Source: Hyperoplus lanceolatus (taxonomy: Eukaryota; Chordata; Actinopteri; Uranoscopiformes; Ammodytidae). From it: a DNA stretch of 64,000 nucleotides. Every line of letters starts with the position of its first letter. The stretch's first letter is position 1. The notes under the pieces are model-generated. The model saw nothing but the letters and a program-made list of their open reading frames with translations, was not told the origin of the DNA and ran no database searches. The position numbers and the translations under genes are program-made. The DNA is taken from NCBI GenBank assembly GCA_026929865.2, contig CM049414.1, positions 1,102,001 through 1,166,000 of the forward strand, in the 5' to 3' direction. Shown here one piece after another: positions 1 through 11,737 of the stretch.

Positions 1-469
1 ATGTTTTTCCATTTTTATAATTTTCCAAACCTGGAAACAATTCACATGAAATTTCATTCAAAGAAAGCAATACTGAAAAATATACCAGGCAGGTTCTACA
101 AACAAATTAGCCTACAACTTAAACTAGTAAAACCCTTAAGGAGACCATTCTAAACTGCAGTGTAGGGCCTACTGTTAACAACAAAGTCCAGAAGATGTGT
201 TGACATACGTATTAACACAAACACAATCTGAGGTAGGTAACAATCATACGAAGAAGAGGGTATAGCCTGAGGCTAGGTCCATGGTCTGAGTAAGTGCTGT
301 TGCATTCATTTGTTTTTGTTTTTTTCCGAGGTGTTTCACATTTTGATGACGCAGCGGCGTTGAGACGCTGTGGTGGCATGTGTTGCCAGATTGGATGTTT
401 TTCAGCTACATATTAAGGGCTGTTTACGCTGTCTTTTAGCGGGGGTTTTCTATGGAAATCTGGCACTCG

Positions 470-633
470 ATGAACGATTGAACGACTGAATGAGCGCCGT
501 TCACAAATGCCAGAATGAACGCGTTCGCAAAAACGTTCACGAGGCAGAAATACAAACGTTCAGTTCACGTTCGCCCCCTATATGAACGAGTTCATGAACG
601 ATCGTTCATTGAACGCGTTCAGGCACAACACTG
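470..633. mobile_element. hAT-like transposon terminal region
   Basis: The stretch is packed with GAACG/CGTTC motifs in both orientations and ends at 633 with a terminus that reads CAGTGTTGTGCCTGAACG on the reverse strand. CAGTG-type ends followed by dense subterminal repeats are typical of hAT elements. I found no matching second terminus or TSD, so only one end is supported. Confidence 0.5.
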
Positions 634-1136
634 ACGACAGGTGTGCGGGGGAGGCCCTACCAGAGGTCTGAGCCTCAGAGAAAGCTGCACTCTGAGAGCA
701 AGCTTTAATCCTGACAACCCTGTCTGTCAGGCCACGAATGGCAGACAAAATTTCCAGCTGTAATGCTCACGTTGGCGTTTGCGTGAATGACTGCTCCAAG
801 AGTGGCGATCCTGCCCCCTACCATCGGTGGGAGAAGGAGCAGCTGCCACAGTGCCGGGAGGATGTTCTCTTAACCCAGCCCTCTGGGACCCCTCCTCCAG
901 CGGAAGGTCCAATGCAGCTAGACATGCTCCACATCCTCCAAAAGGTGTGCTTTGCCCAAACATGGGGGACACTCTCTGTGGCCATCACGCGGGTCCATGG
1001 TCACTCGCTCCACAAAAACAACATGTCTGGGGGGCCATAATGCCCTACAAAAAGAAAAACCCTGACTCCTGCGAACAGCAGACAATGGGGCTGCTTTATA
1101 TTATATCTGTAAAACTTACTACCCAGATCAAACTAA
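634..1136. other. Unassigned upstream stretch
   Basis: Non-repetitive to the eye and fairly GC-rich. It contains an open frame of 100 codons at 738-1040 (+) that is rich in Cys, His and Pro but matches no domain I recognise and lacks supporting splice or initiation context. I do not call it a gene. Confidence 0.4.
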
Positions 1137-1530
1137 ATTCACCCACAAAATATACGCAAACGTACAATGAGGGCTAAATAAAGAAGCCCAGCCTTCTGCA
1201 CACAGAGGTTAAGGGAAAATTAAGTTGGTTAACAACCTCTTAATTTAACTGATTGATCCAAGTTCACCCACAAAATGTATGCGAACGTACAATGAGGGAT
1301 AAATAAACAAACCCAGCCTTCTGCGCACAGAGGTTAAGGGGAAATTAAGTTGACTATCAACAAAATCAGCTATGAAATAATACGAGTCACCGCTCTTCTA
1401 CAAGGAAAATACAGAGCAACCCTCTAATGCCGAAAGGCAGAGGTGCTCTTCTTTTATTTCTTAACTATAGCTAAATAAATCTTCCGCGCACAGAGGTTAA
1501 GGGAAATTAGGTTGATTAACAACAACAATA
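1137..1530. repeat. Degenerate tandem repeat, two long units and one partial unit
   Basis: A unit beginning TTCACCCACAAAAT and ending near GAGGTTAAGGGAAA occurs at about 1137-1235 and 1262-1353. A shorter copy containing CGCGCACAGAGGTTAAGGG lies at about 1470-1530. The first two units are offset by about 125 bp and differ by scattered substitutions. Confidence 0.75.
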
Positions 1531-2502
1531 ACAAATTTAATTATGGAACAGTATGAGTCTGAGTGAGGTCGAAATAGATGTCACGTTACTGTAGACAGAA
1601 ATAAAGTGTGGATATACGCCCAGACCTACGGATAATAACAGCGGCGGCAATCCGGTCGCAGCCTAGCTTAGCATAGCAATAGCTTTCCCACTTCATTGTA
1701 CAACTTCCCCCGGACAGAAATACACTCATAAACTCTGGAAAATGAAGCGTGGGGGTTTGGATTGAGCAGCGGACTTTATGACCAGCTAGATTATATGCCG
1801 TTCCATCGTTTCAGGCCGCCGTGGTTCTAAATGTTGGAAAAATATTTCTTGTTCTTTTAACCAGAGTTGAAGAAGGAAAAACAAGTAGAAGATGTATTTC
1901 AAAGCTTAAAGGTTTATTATCTAAATTGAGTGATCAGAAACATGTAGGCCTACATGGAGCTTACTGGTTCTGAAAAAGCGTCCCCAGTAAGACTGAAGAC
2001 AAAATGGTGGGACAATGTGTTATATGGAAACAAATACATTATTTCTGATTGGTTGACTATGTGTTAGAGGCTGGCCGTGGATGTAAGGCTTGGCTTCCCA
2101 ATGACGTCTTCTTCTGGTTGGTCTTCATAAGATACATTTCATGTTTTATACTACCCTGCTCATGAGAGAGGTGAAGGGAGGGTGCGGGGTCATTGCTAGG
2201 CCGGTTGTCATGTGCTGGCACATCCCATACAAATAGTTCTCCCCTGACCTTGGGCAAAGTATCTACTGAAACTGCCTGTCTCTGTATACACAGTGTTGTC
2301 ATGTGCACTTACATGATGGTGAGCCTTAAGTGCTCATGTGAAGTTAATAAACATACAAAAGTGTATAAGTGTAAAAAGCACAAGAGTATAAAATAAAAAT
2401 GATTCTCACATAAACACAATTCTTTCAACTGCATGTTTAGAACGTAGGCTATGGAACGTCAAACTCGCCCCTGCACCGCAACAAGAAGCAGACGCATTTA
2501 TA
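1531..2502. other. No recognisable feature
   Basis: AT-rich upstream DNA. The open frames here are short and have no family resemblance. An 8-mer, ATTTATAT, at 2495-2502 is the left TSD of the adjacent repeat. Confidence 0.5.
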
Positions 2503-2987
2503 TAAAGCCCCAACCTCAGCGATTTTTACCAGCATCAAATAAGGAAGAGACCACAACTGTAGTAACCAGGAAGTGCCACTGGGGGGTGGTGCCAAGACTG
2601 AGCCATTTTTCTTTGACTCACTTGTTAGACAGGCCGTTTTCAAAGTCTTATTAAACCTATTTACAGCCTGGTCCACAAAACCATTTTAGTCTGTATGTTT
2701 AGGTCATATCTCCATGACAACACTGAGGGGGGTGAATATTTTTGGACCACGCTAGTTTTTATTCTTTTGGAGGTTAAAATGTATTGGCGCGATCTCTTGA
2801 GTGACAGCTCTCCGCCCGTTGTCCCTCACTTTGCCTCGGAGGTATACGTCAGCTATCTCCCTCCCCCCGACGTGAGGCGGAGTAAAAATCTCACAAAATG
2901 GCGACGCGCACAAACCAGGATTATTGGATGCCGTGTGATTAACTGAGGTCAGACCGGATGCTACATCCATATTATTTACTATTTATG
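2503..2987 (-). mobile_element. Copy A of a four-copy nonautonomous element with 8-bp TSD
   Basis: Inverted relative to copies B-D at 32342, 37241 and 56967. The 485-bp copy is flanked by ATTTATAT (2495-2502) and ATTTATAC (2988-2995), an 8-bp TSD with one mismatch. In the orientation of copies B-D the element begins near CATAAATAGTAAATAATATG and ends near GGTTGGGGCTTT. Inverted subterminal blocks containing ACCTCAG and GCATCCAATAA lie near both ends. The 8-bp TSD points to a hAT-type or other 8-bp-duplicating transposase. No transposase is encoded. Confidence 0.8.
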
Positions 2988-3000
2988 ATTTATACATAGT

Positions 3001-3072
3001 GGCGGAACAGATTGTGTCTGCAATTTTACTACCCCCCGAGGTAGTAAAACTCCCGGAACAATCTGTTGCGCC
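3001..3072. repeat. Nested inverted repeat, about 72-nt hairpin
   Basis: Outer arms 3001-3015 and 3058-3072 match at 14 of 15 positions. Inner arms 3024-3033 and 3040-3049 (TTTTACTACC and GGTAGTAAAA) match perfectly around a 6-nt loop. The two stems are separated by 8-nt segments on each side. It starts six bases after the right TSD of copy A. Confidence 0.75.
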
Positions 3073-4695
3073 TCTCGTCCCCCGTTCCGCAACGGTAGCA
3101 TTTATACAGCAGGGCGAAGGGCCGAAAGGCCAGCATATTCCCGGCTTTCACTGGCTGTGTAAAAGGGGCTTTAGATTCCACTGCTGTCATAGCCATAGCT
3201 GTGTTCCTGCCTCTTCCCTGTGTCCTCACATGGTTGCCCCCTTTCCTTCCATCCTGACCCGGTGCTCTCTCAACACTCAGCTCCAGGTTGTTGTTTCTCC
3301 GTTAAGCCATTCATAGTTTGTTCAGATCACAATGGGGTTTTGCAGTGCACAAACATGCTGCAGACAGTGTGCCAGCCTGCCTTCTCCCTGCCTAGGTCTC
3401 TTACAACGTCGTATTATGCAGTATGCATCTTGTTGCGATACCAGAATAGTGAATTTGATTATTGTTATTTCTTGTGTTTGTCTCACTACTTCCTGGATTG
3501 GCTCTCTTCTTCTTACTTTTCCTCGCACCAAAGTTTAAAAACAAAAATAATATTTTTTTTTTCTTCTAAGATTGACTACTTGAATATTTGGATGCCTGTA
3601 GACAAAGAATATTCTATTAATCACAAAACAGTGTGGATTAAATAAACTCTTAATCCTCTCACAACCATTGTTATTGATGTTGTTTCTCATCTCAGATACC
3701 ATTATTTTTAACCTTAAACAGAGATACAGAGACACTATCAGGCCATTTAATATATCTGTCAAAGAAAATGTGCATTGTTTCCTTTAATGAGGAAAAGTTC
3801 AAAAAAAAATTTAAATTTTTTTTTTTCAAATTGCAACTGTATTACATGTATTATTTATGATGCAATATATTCATTTTTATACCTGTTCTATATGGTCAAG
3901 AAACAGATCAAGGCCCAAGGAATCCACATGAACCTCCATAGAGCTTTCAAAATCTCTATGGAGATAAGAATTTGTAGAATCTCTGTGAAGTCCCCATGAA
4001 ATACCCTGCTCCGAGTCCCACATTTCTGTCTGTTGCATAATCCCAGGAACAGACATCTGCTTGACATTTCAAGCTGTATAACATTTGCATTAATATTGAT
4101 GGCGAGACAGACGGACAGCTACGTTTTTCCTCATAACCATACCTTAACATTTGGTGGCAGGAAGAAAGATGGTGGAAGTTAATAAGGTTCTCAAAATAAA
4201 TTTGTCTACAGCATGTCATGGTGGAGAGGGTGATATACAAGCTCACATGAAAAGGATTGACTGTGACTGTTGGCACTTTGACTCCAATCACATGCAGGGA
4301 ACTTCAAACAGGCAAAAATACGGTGTATAAGAAAATGTGTACAGAATAAAACATCGGTTCTGTCATTTCAGCTCTGCAGCCATGACCTGCATATTCAAAA
4401 ATATTGACATTATAGAGACAGTTTCATAGGAGAGAAGGAGATATGCTGTTATCATTTAACTCAAAAACAGTGCATGCTGGGAAGTTTGCTAAATGTTGGT
4501 GAGTGTAGGTAAAGTGGATTGTGTTGAGTAGTTTACTGACTTTAATTCTCTTTTGTTGGCACTACATTCAGTGTGGATGCGTATCTGTGTGGTCCAAAAT
4601 AAATATAAAAAGGTATACTAATTAACAATAATATCACGGTATTAACATAAGCAAGAACACAACGCTATATACACACTAGAAAGCTACAGTGTAGG
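3073..4695. other. No recognisable gene
   Basis: AT-rich DNA upstream of UBE2J1. A 141-codon open frame at 3220-3645 (+) has low-complexity, Cys/Ser/Phe-rich content and no domain I recognise. I see no RNA gene or clear transposon terminus here. Confidence 0.45.
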
Positions 4696-4861
4696 CAGTG
4701 GCGTTTCTAGGTGTAAAAAACAGGTGGGGCTCACAACAAAGAGGGGGGTCTAGGGGTCCCCCCCAGGAAAAATTTGAGCTTCAAAGACACTGTTTCTCAC
4801 ATTCTGGCGATTTTATAAACACAAAATGAGTTGTTCACATCATTGCACTTTCACATTTTAG
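4696..4861 (+). mobile_element. hAT terminal fragment
   Basis: Begins CAGTGGCGTTTCTAGG, a terminus typical of hAT elements in fish. It is followed by a G-rich then C-rich subterminal stretch and runs directly into a LINE remnant at 4862. The other end is missing. Confidence 0.55.
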
Positions 4862-5494
4862 CCAAAGAAGGAAAGGATTGCTCCAGAGTTTTCATATCTG
4901 GGAAGCACTTTAAGATATGATGGGGGAACAGGCAATGACATCAAATGCCGTCTCAACAAGGCAAGAAAAGCATTCAGAATGATGAACAATGTGTGGAAGT
5001 CCACAAAGTACAGCATCAACACCAAACTCAAGTTATACCAGAGCTGTGTTCTCTCCACCTTATTATACAGCTCTGAATGCTGGAGGATGACAGAGAAAGA
5101 CCTTTCCAAGATCTCTGCATTCCACACAAGAAACCTCAGAATAATCTTACGTATCTTCTGGCCTAACAACATCTCCAACCAGCAATTACTTGCTCGGACA
5201 AACCAAGAAAGTATAGAGACCATTATTACAAGAAGGTGGTGGAGATGGATTGGACACATCATGCGAAAAGAACAGGATTACATTACAAGAACCGCCCTAC
5301 ACTGGACACCTGAAGGCAAGAGAAAGAGAGGACGACCCAAAGAGACCTGGCGTGGAACAGTGGAGAAAGAACTGAAAGCCATGAAGCAGACCTGGAGTTC
5401 TATCCAAAAGCTCGCCCAAAACAGACGGGAGTGGAGATCCTTTGTTGCTGCCCTACATGCCACTAGGCATAAAGGGCAGTAAGTAAGTAAGTAC
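4862..5494 (+). pseudogene. Non-LTR retrotransposon ORF2, C-terminal remnant with (TAAG)n tail
   Basis: One frame of about 205 codons, open from at least 4862 to the TAA at 5480, encodes the region downstream of a reverse transcriptase. Visible markers are a YLGS block, an LYQSCVLSTLLYSSECW block (about 5034-5084), RRWWRWIGHIMRKEQD and GKRKRGRPKETW near the end. This arrangement is common in LINE polyproteins of animals; the (TAAG)n tail suggests an I/Nimb-type element, but I am not sure of the clade. The reverse-transcriptase catalytic domain is absent, so the copy is strongly 5'-truncated. The tail marks the 3' end of the insertion. Confidence 0.8.
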
Positions 5495-5837
5495 AAGAGA
5501 GAACGCTACAAACTGACACCCGTCTCACTCATGGTCTCACTGCCGGTGCACACCAGAGCGACAGATGGGTGAATGTTTATGCGCCTACAATGGCAGAGCA
5601 GGTAAAAATCCTTCCCAATGTCTGTTTTGATGGTTTTTATCATGTTTTTATCACACTTATGGATCTGAGATGATGCTAGATAACTTGCTGCTTGAGTTAG
5701 CTTAAAGAACCATTCCGCTTACAACACCTTTAATGAATTCGATTTGTAATTTATTTAATTTCTTTCGTTTGTTTTGTTCATAGTCTCTGCACTACTTCGA
5801 TGATTACATTTGCCTCGTTTGAGAAGGAGCCGCCTCT

Positions 5838-5985
5838 CTAAGACCTGCGCAATTATGGCGCTTGTCTTGCTGAGCGCACATCATTATGGTTAGACATTAG
5901 GCTCGTTCGACCTGTCGCCGTCTTGCTAAGACCTGCGCAATTATGATGCTTGTCTTGCTGAGCGCACATAATTATGGTTAGACTT
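5838..5985. repeat. 88-bp tandem duplication upstream of the promoter
   Basis: A block starting CTAAGACCTGCGCAATTATG and ending near TTATGGTTAGAC occurs at 5838-5897 and again at 5926-5985, a period of 88 bp. The copies differ at a few positions. The intervening 28 bp contains a related CGTTCGACCTGTCGCC segment. Confidence 0.85.
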
Positions 5986-6956
5986 TCTGTCCGACTTGCA
6001 CCTGTGGCTGGCTGCGGCTCGGCTGCATGAGACTTTGAAGTCCCGCGGGATCAAGACGAACACAGACACTGGAGCAAGTCGCTGCAGTTTCTCCCATATA
6101 CATAATAAAGGATTTTTACTTTATTATGTCTATGGTTTCTCTCTACGGGCTGCGGGAGCGAAATGTTTGATGGGAAACGTCTTGCTGACAGGCGGAGCTG
6201 AGCGCTAATTGGGAGTTTAAACCCCGTGCCTTTGATGCGTTTCCCCAATTGGTTACGCAAAACTCTGACATCACCGCTCAAAATTAAATTACAATCCATT
6301 GTTTTTGATTTTAATGTATGTTTAATCATTAGGCCTAGGCTACTCCGCAGTGTATGCATTTAAGCAGAAATATACTTAATCAGAGTTAAACCTCTACTGA
6401 TCTGAACCCTTGACAGAGAAATAATTTGGAAAGCAATATTTAGCATGCAGGTTTAACTCTCCTGTATAGATTAAGTGAACACAAACTTGAGTCACATTAA
6501 TTCGTGGTGAAGTGATATCTTTATACCATTAAGATTAAATCATAGCCTTATTCCCAGTGATCTAAATGGTCTGGGAATTGTATGTTACATGTTACACATC
6601 ATAATAAAGTTCATCATAGCCATCTCTGCAGTTATAATAAGGGGTATTTTAGTAGACCTTTAACTGTCTTTAGGCCGATCATATGCGTTATGTGAAGGGA
6701 GAAATACTAAACCTCCTTTTATTTGGATTTGTAAATTATTTTTATCACTTAAAAGTAGGTTTTCTAGTAAAATAAGAAGAAAGATAAAGATGTGTGGGGA
6801 ATGAGGATATATCTCGTTTCTTGTTTTGAAAATGTCCCTCGCTTTTGAAGTGTTTACTCCTCTTTGTTTTTTGTTCTGCTTCTACTCGGTTGTAGCATGT
6901 GTAGCTCTTCTACGAATATGTTTCTAATAGGTCTTCAAAAATAATACTAGAAAACG
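5986..6956. other. Upstream region without recognised gene
   Basis: GC-richer at 5990-6220, AT-rich afterwards. No open frame here resembles a known protein. This separates the tandem duplication from the proximal promoter. Confidence 0.4.
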
Positions 6957-7378
6957 AACTGCATCCGCAACAAGGACGCTACTTCCGACGGCACATCAGC
7001 TTCAGTCAGGCATTTTCGTCACTCCCTCGACTGCACTCGGCTACTCTCGTCTACTTTCCAGACGAGCCTAATCACTTCCTGTTTACGTTTCCACAAATGA
7101 CGTCACGCGGATATTTACCAAACTAGTTTCTAAGCCAAAACCGACAGAAACTTGAGGAACAAGCCTTGAATATTCTTGTACCTAATATCGCCTATCGTAG
7201 CTACACAGTGGAGCACTGCGGGGAGTGGACGAGCCACGGTGTCAGCTGTCCTGCTCATTATTTGAGGACCGAAGCGAGCTAGCCGGGCTGCTAAGTGTAG
7301 CTAACGTTAGGGAGGAAAGGAGGAACCAAGCTAGCAAGCAAGTTAGCAGCAGAAACTGAGTGCTCAACGTCTGCCAGC
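6957..7378 (+). promoter_or_regulatory. UBE2J1: UBE2J1 proximal promoter and 5' UTR
   Basis: The 420 bases before the start codon are CpG-richer than the surroundings and lack a convincing TATA box, as usual for a constitutively expressed gene. Candidate sites are a perfect CRE palindrome TGACGTCA at 7098-7105 and ETS-type cores at 6981-6987 (ACTTCCG) and 7074-7081 (CACTTCCT context). The last 150 or so bases, with repeated GCTAGC/GTTAGC motifs, probably form the 5' UTR. The transcription start is not determinable from sequence alone. Confidence 0.6.
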
Positions 7379-7409
7379 ATGGAGAACAAATATAACCTCA
7401 AGAGTCCAG
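7379..7409 (+). CDS. UBE2J1: UBE2J1 exon 1 (residues 1-10 plus first base of codon 11)
   Basis: UBE2J1 is a membrane-anchored E2 of the UBC6 family that transfers ubiquitin to misfolded proteins during ER-associated degradation. This exon encodes MENKYNLKSP and the first base of an Ala codon, matching the start of vertebrate UBE2J1. The ATG has a good initiation context, with A at -3 and G at +4. The exon ends at 7409 before a GTAAGC donor, and the intron is in phase 1. The next exon, beginning with CG to complete the Ala codon, is 34.2 kb downstream, so intron 1 (7410-41632) is very large and full of transposons. The identification rests on the joined five-exon product. Confidence 0.93.
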
Positions 7410-8096
7410 GTAAGCTTGCTCTACAATGTTGTGTTTTCTGTTGTGCAAATTTCAGCGCGTTTGCTAACCTGACTGAAAGCTAAACCCCACCAGTTCACTG
7501 CTGACGGCTCTTAATTAGCATACAATAATTAGGAACAAACTAAGTCAAAATATGTATTTGACATTAGCCGAATATTGGGTATATTCCTTCGTGTGTGTGT
7601 GTGTGTTCGTTCGCGGGTTTTAATTGTTGTGCTCTTCATATGGACATATTATGTTATTGCAATTATCAGGATAGAAACACCTGTATTCATAGCTCTCTAC
7701 ATGGGCCGAAAGCGTAGTGTTGCTTATTTCAGAAACGTAGCACTCGTCTGCGTGTGTGGCAGATTATGGAGGATGACTTTATTTCCTAGCAACAAGTGAG
7801 TCAAACTAGCACTATCAATAGCTCCATGTTTCTCACCAATGTTGCATTGTGAATAGTTTGACAAAGACGAAGCAGCTGTTATGTTTTTGATTTTTGGCTT
7901 CCTCTGCTACTGTTAGTAACTGGTGATTTTGGTTAGTGGATGAATAGACCTATAGATTAAGCTTTTAAGAATCACGAGAGTAAACTACTTTTGTTTTCAC
8001 GCTTTTATGCGACATTTTTGGAGAAGTTCCCCAAAATGTTGCCCCAAGACATAACAACATTTGCATCATGCCAGGGTAGGTAAAAAAGATATCCAG

Positions 8097-8753
8097 TGCT
8101 TCCATTCTGAGCCCATTTCAATCTGGTTTCAGGGCAGGTCACAGTACTGTATCTGCTGTCACTTTGGTCTTAGACAACATTGTTACAGCTATTGACAAAA
8201 AAACCCACTGTGCAGCACTTTTTGTTGATCTGTCAAAAGCCTTTGATACTTTAGATCACCATTTGCTTTTACAGAGGCTGCATGATATTGGTTTTGATTA
8301 TTCTACATGTAGCTGGTTTAGGGACTATCTCTCTGATAGACAGCAGTCAGTAAAACTGGGAAGCCACCAAACTGAGTTTTTAACAGTTACAAATGGTGTT
8401 CCGCAGGGCTCAATTTTAGGTCCAGTCCTATTCACAATTTACATCAATAACATTGTTTCATCGCTACAAAACTGTCAAGCCCATTTGTATGCTGACGACA
8501 CTGTACTGTATTGCATTTCTGATTCGGTCCATCAATCTGTTCAGAACCTTCAGAGCTCTTTTAACACCCTGCAGGACTGTCTAGTGGACCTCAGGCTTGT
8601 TCTTAATACAGACAAAACAAAATATATGTGTTTCTCCAGAGCAAGAACTATACATTTTAATGATCTTAATATTCTTACACATAATGGATCTCAAATTGAA
8701 AGAGTCACTGAATATAAATATCTCGGCATCTGGATAGATGAAAAAGTATCTTA
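8097..8753 (+). pseudogene. L2-like reverse transcriptase, catalytic part
   Basis: The frame holds the central RT motifs in order: a FVDLSKAFDTLDH block carrying the first catalytic Asp (about 8221-8259), NGVPQGSILGPVLF (about 8392-8433), and YADDTVLY with the catalytic Asp pair (about 8488-8511). YLGIW near 8720 marks the end of the palm/thumb boundary. It stops at 8753 because of a frameshift; the rest continues in the next frame from about 8738. The endonuclease and N-terminal half are missing, so it is a dead copy even though the palm residues look intact. Confidence 0.85.
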
Positions 8754-9334
8754 AATTTCACATAAAAAATCTTGTCTGTCGTCTGCGACAAAAGATTGGA
8801 TATTTTTATAGGAACAAAACCACCTTCCCTTTATTTAGTAGGAAAAGGATTATTGAGGCAGTTTTTATGTCTGTCCTTGATTACGGTGATGTGGTTTATA
8901 GGCATGCATCTCAATCATGTCTTAAACTCCTAGACTCTGTTTTTCACTCTGCCTTAAGGTTCATTACAGGAGATGCTTATGACACTCACCATTGTCTTTT
9001 ATATGAAAAGGTTGGGTGGTCCTCTCTTAAAGAGAGACGTGATGCACATTGGCATATTTTTATATATAAAGCCCTGACCGGAAAGCTGCCACTCTATTTG
9101 ACAACAATGTTGCATATTTCAGATGGGCTTTATCAAACCCGCTCAACTGACATGCTCATGTTATATGTTCCATACGCCCGGTCTGACCTTGGTAAAACTG
9201 CTTTTAGCCACAGTGCCCCTGACTCCTGGAACAGCCTACAACATCAAATTAAAATAAATACACTCATAACTGTTAACCAACTTAAAGTTATTATTTTGAA
9301 TCAGCCCTACTCCACTTGTAACTGTTTTAATTAG
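8738..9334 (+). pseudogene. L2-like LINE C-terminal region in shifted frame
   Basis: Continues the preceding reverse-transcriptase frame after one frameshift. It has the usual post-RT blocks, including KFHIKNLVCRLRQKIGYFYR, SVLDYGDVVY, LKLLDSVFHSALRFITG and DSWNSLQ near the end. The stop at 9334 is followed by a 3' UTR of about 180 bp and the tail. The low number of lesions (one frameshift over about 410 codons) suggests a moderately young copy. Confidence 0.8.
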
Positions 9335-9515
9335 GCTATTGTTCTGTTTTATTCAATTGATCTGAATGTTTTAATTGTTGTTGTCTCTTTGTAAGCTTCT
9401 TGTGTATTCTCATTGTATATTGTGTATCTGTCTCGACGTCATTGTAAAAGAGGGTCACCCCTCAATTGATCTTTCGAGAATAAATAAAGGAAAATGAATG
9501 AATGAAATGAATAAT

Positions 9516-10140
<625 letters not shown>

Positions 10141-10358
10141 TTCAGTACCCACAGGAATACATGAATGATTTGCTTTAGAGCTATCGATTTGGAACTGTGT
10201 CCAGTTTCAGTTTAAATATTCGGTTTCGGTATGACTGTATCATAGACTGGAGAATTTCTTGGTATTTAGCTTGAAAATATAATATCGAAAAAGTTGCAGA
10301 GGATTTTTATTTTCATCTCGATTATTTGAATACTGGTTTCAGATCTTTTTGAATATCT

Positions 10359-10419
10359 CAGAAACTTAGGAAGGCAGGGCCTTTTATAATAAAAAAGGCC
10401 CTACCTTCCTAAGTTTCTG
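10359..10419. repeat. Near-perfect 27-bp inverted repeat with 7-nt loop
   Basis: Left arm 10359-10385 and right arm 10393-10419 are reverse complements at 26 of 27 positions, separated by ATAATAA. The arms are not AT-only: they include AGGAAGGCAGGGCC. It could be a small palindromic transposon, a hairpin RNA locus or a replication-error palindrome. Confidence 0.85.
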
Positions 10420-11084
10420 GTCTATGTGTCCAATATTTTGTTATGCTTGGCTGTCCTATGATCACATTGTGGTGGGGACATCTATTATTACTCTGCTGGG
10501 AAGCACTCGCTAGTATTCCTCCTTCAAACCATGGCTACTATGGGTAGCACAAAGCTCCAAGCTACAACAGCCATGCTGTTCATTGAGAAACAGTGAGAAT
10601 AATGAGGTGGAGTAGTTAAATTAATATTTTATCAAATGAATTTCCCCAATGCTGCCTGCTTGACAGATAGCATTGATTTTCAATCTCGGGTTTGTTTGAT
10701 TTTTAAAGCATATTTTTTAACATTGTTAGAAAGAAAGTTTTTATCATGTTATAGCTGTTTCCTTTATGACTCCTGTCTGTCTTTTAATATTTACTCGTGC
10801 ATTGCCCGTAGGAAGCAGGTCTGCTGTGAGTGTCCCGCTCGTCACTCATTTGAAGCTTTGATCGCAGCAGCCAATCAATCCAGAGGGAGGCGGGGTTTAG
10901 CCCGGAGACTACTTCATGCCTGTCGTTACTGTGGCCTTCAGTGTGCGCATGTATTCGCCGCCAGCATGATATAAATATGATAACTTCTACATATTTGGTC
11001 CAAAACTTTATAATCAATCAAGGATGCACACTTTCGTGCCGTGCGCAAGCCATATCCGGAAACTCAGGCCGATCTGACTAACAG
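10420..11084. other. Intron 1 stretch, no recognised gene
   Basis: A 112-codon open frame at 10636-10974 (+) shows no domain I know. I see no splice-supported exon or transposon terminus here. Confidence 0.4.
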
Positions 11085-11502
11085 TGATCAGATATTTAAG
11101 CAGGTTAATACAAATTAACAAATTTCTCACACAATGAGAATCGATAAGGAATCGGATCGATAAGCAAAATCCGAATCGTTAAATTCTTATCAATTCCCAT
11201 CCCTACACACCTGTGGCCGCGCCTTGCATTAACTACCTTTACTATATCTGAAAACATGTGAAAACGTCATGCACGGACAATCTAATGCTGTGTGCTGATT
11301 GTGTTTAGCTTACATGAAAATCCGAACATTCTCCGATTCTATCGATAGCTTCCTAAATCATGTTTGACAAAAGTGAAACTAATATCTGCTCCGCTGTGGA
11401 GAGCAGAGACGGGTTAGCCCTCCACCAATCAGATTGCTCTGGCGGAAAGACTGCCCGACGTCGATTGAACTTGTTGAATCGGCTGAAAAGAAGGCCAACG
11501 AC
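11085..11502 (+). repeat. Duplicated segment, copy 1 (empty-site copy)
   Basis: Highly similar to 32287-34850 once the two insertions there are discounted. The segment includes an end like that of a hAT element (ATTCCCATCCCTA, ending near 11205) and a shared flank CACACCTGTGGCCGCGCC. It is uninterrupted where the second copy carries the 460-bp copy B element and the 1649-bp hAT element. Similarity stops at 11502, where a different TIR begins. Confidence 0.85.
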
Positions 11503-11737
11503 TAGGGCTGTCGCGATAACCGCACAGATGAAATACTGCAATATTTTCAAGCCAATCGCAGAGCATGGGCGGTCACTGCAACAACCGCACGTGACGACCA
11601 TGGACCTGTTATGAAAGGTGACGAACCCCCGTTTTTCAAAACTCGTATTTGGAAAAAATATTTGAAGACCAGATCTTGTTTTTAAAAGGAAATTAATTTT
11701 ATTTATTAAAATCATATACGAACATTTAATAAAAGGC

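Larger units (their letters stand above)
8065..9515 (+). mobile_element. L2-like LINE, 5'-truncated
   Basis: A non-LTR retrotransposon copy in intron 1. Reverse-transcriptase sequence is readable from about 8097 (PFQSGFRAGHST block). The copy closes at about 9515 with AATAAATAAAGG followed by a short (TGAA)n-like tail. The 5' limit is approximate because truncation leaves no marker. The tail and RT type fit the L2/CR1 group. Coding parts are listed separately. Confidence 0.8.

Noticed and set aside
1137..1530. CRISPR-like array
   Set aside because: Units are long (about 100 bp), degenerate and directly adjacent; no short repeat-spacer pattern exists and the DNA is vertebrate.
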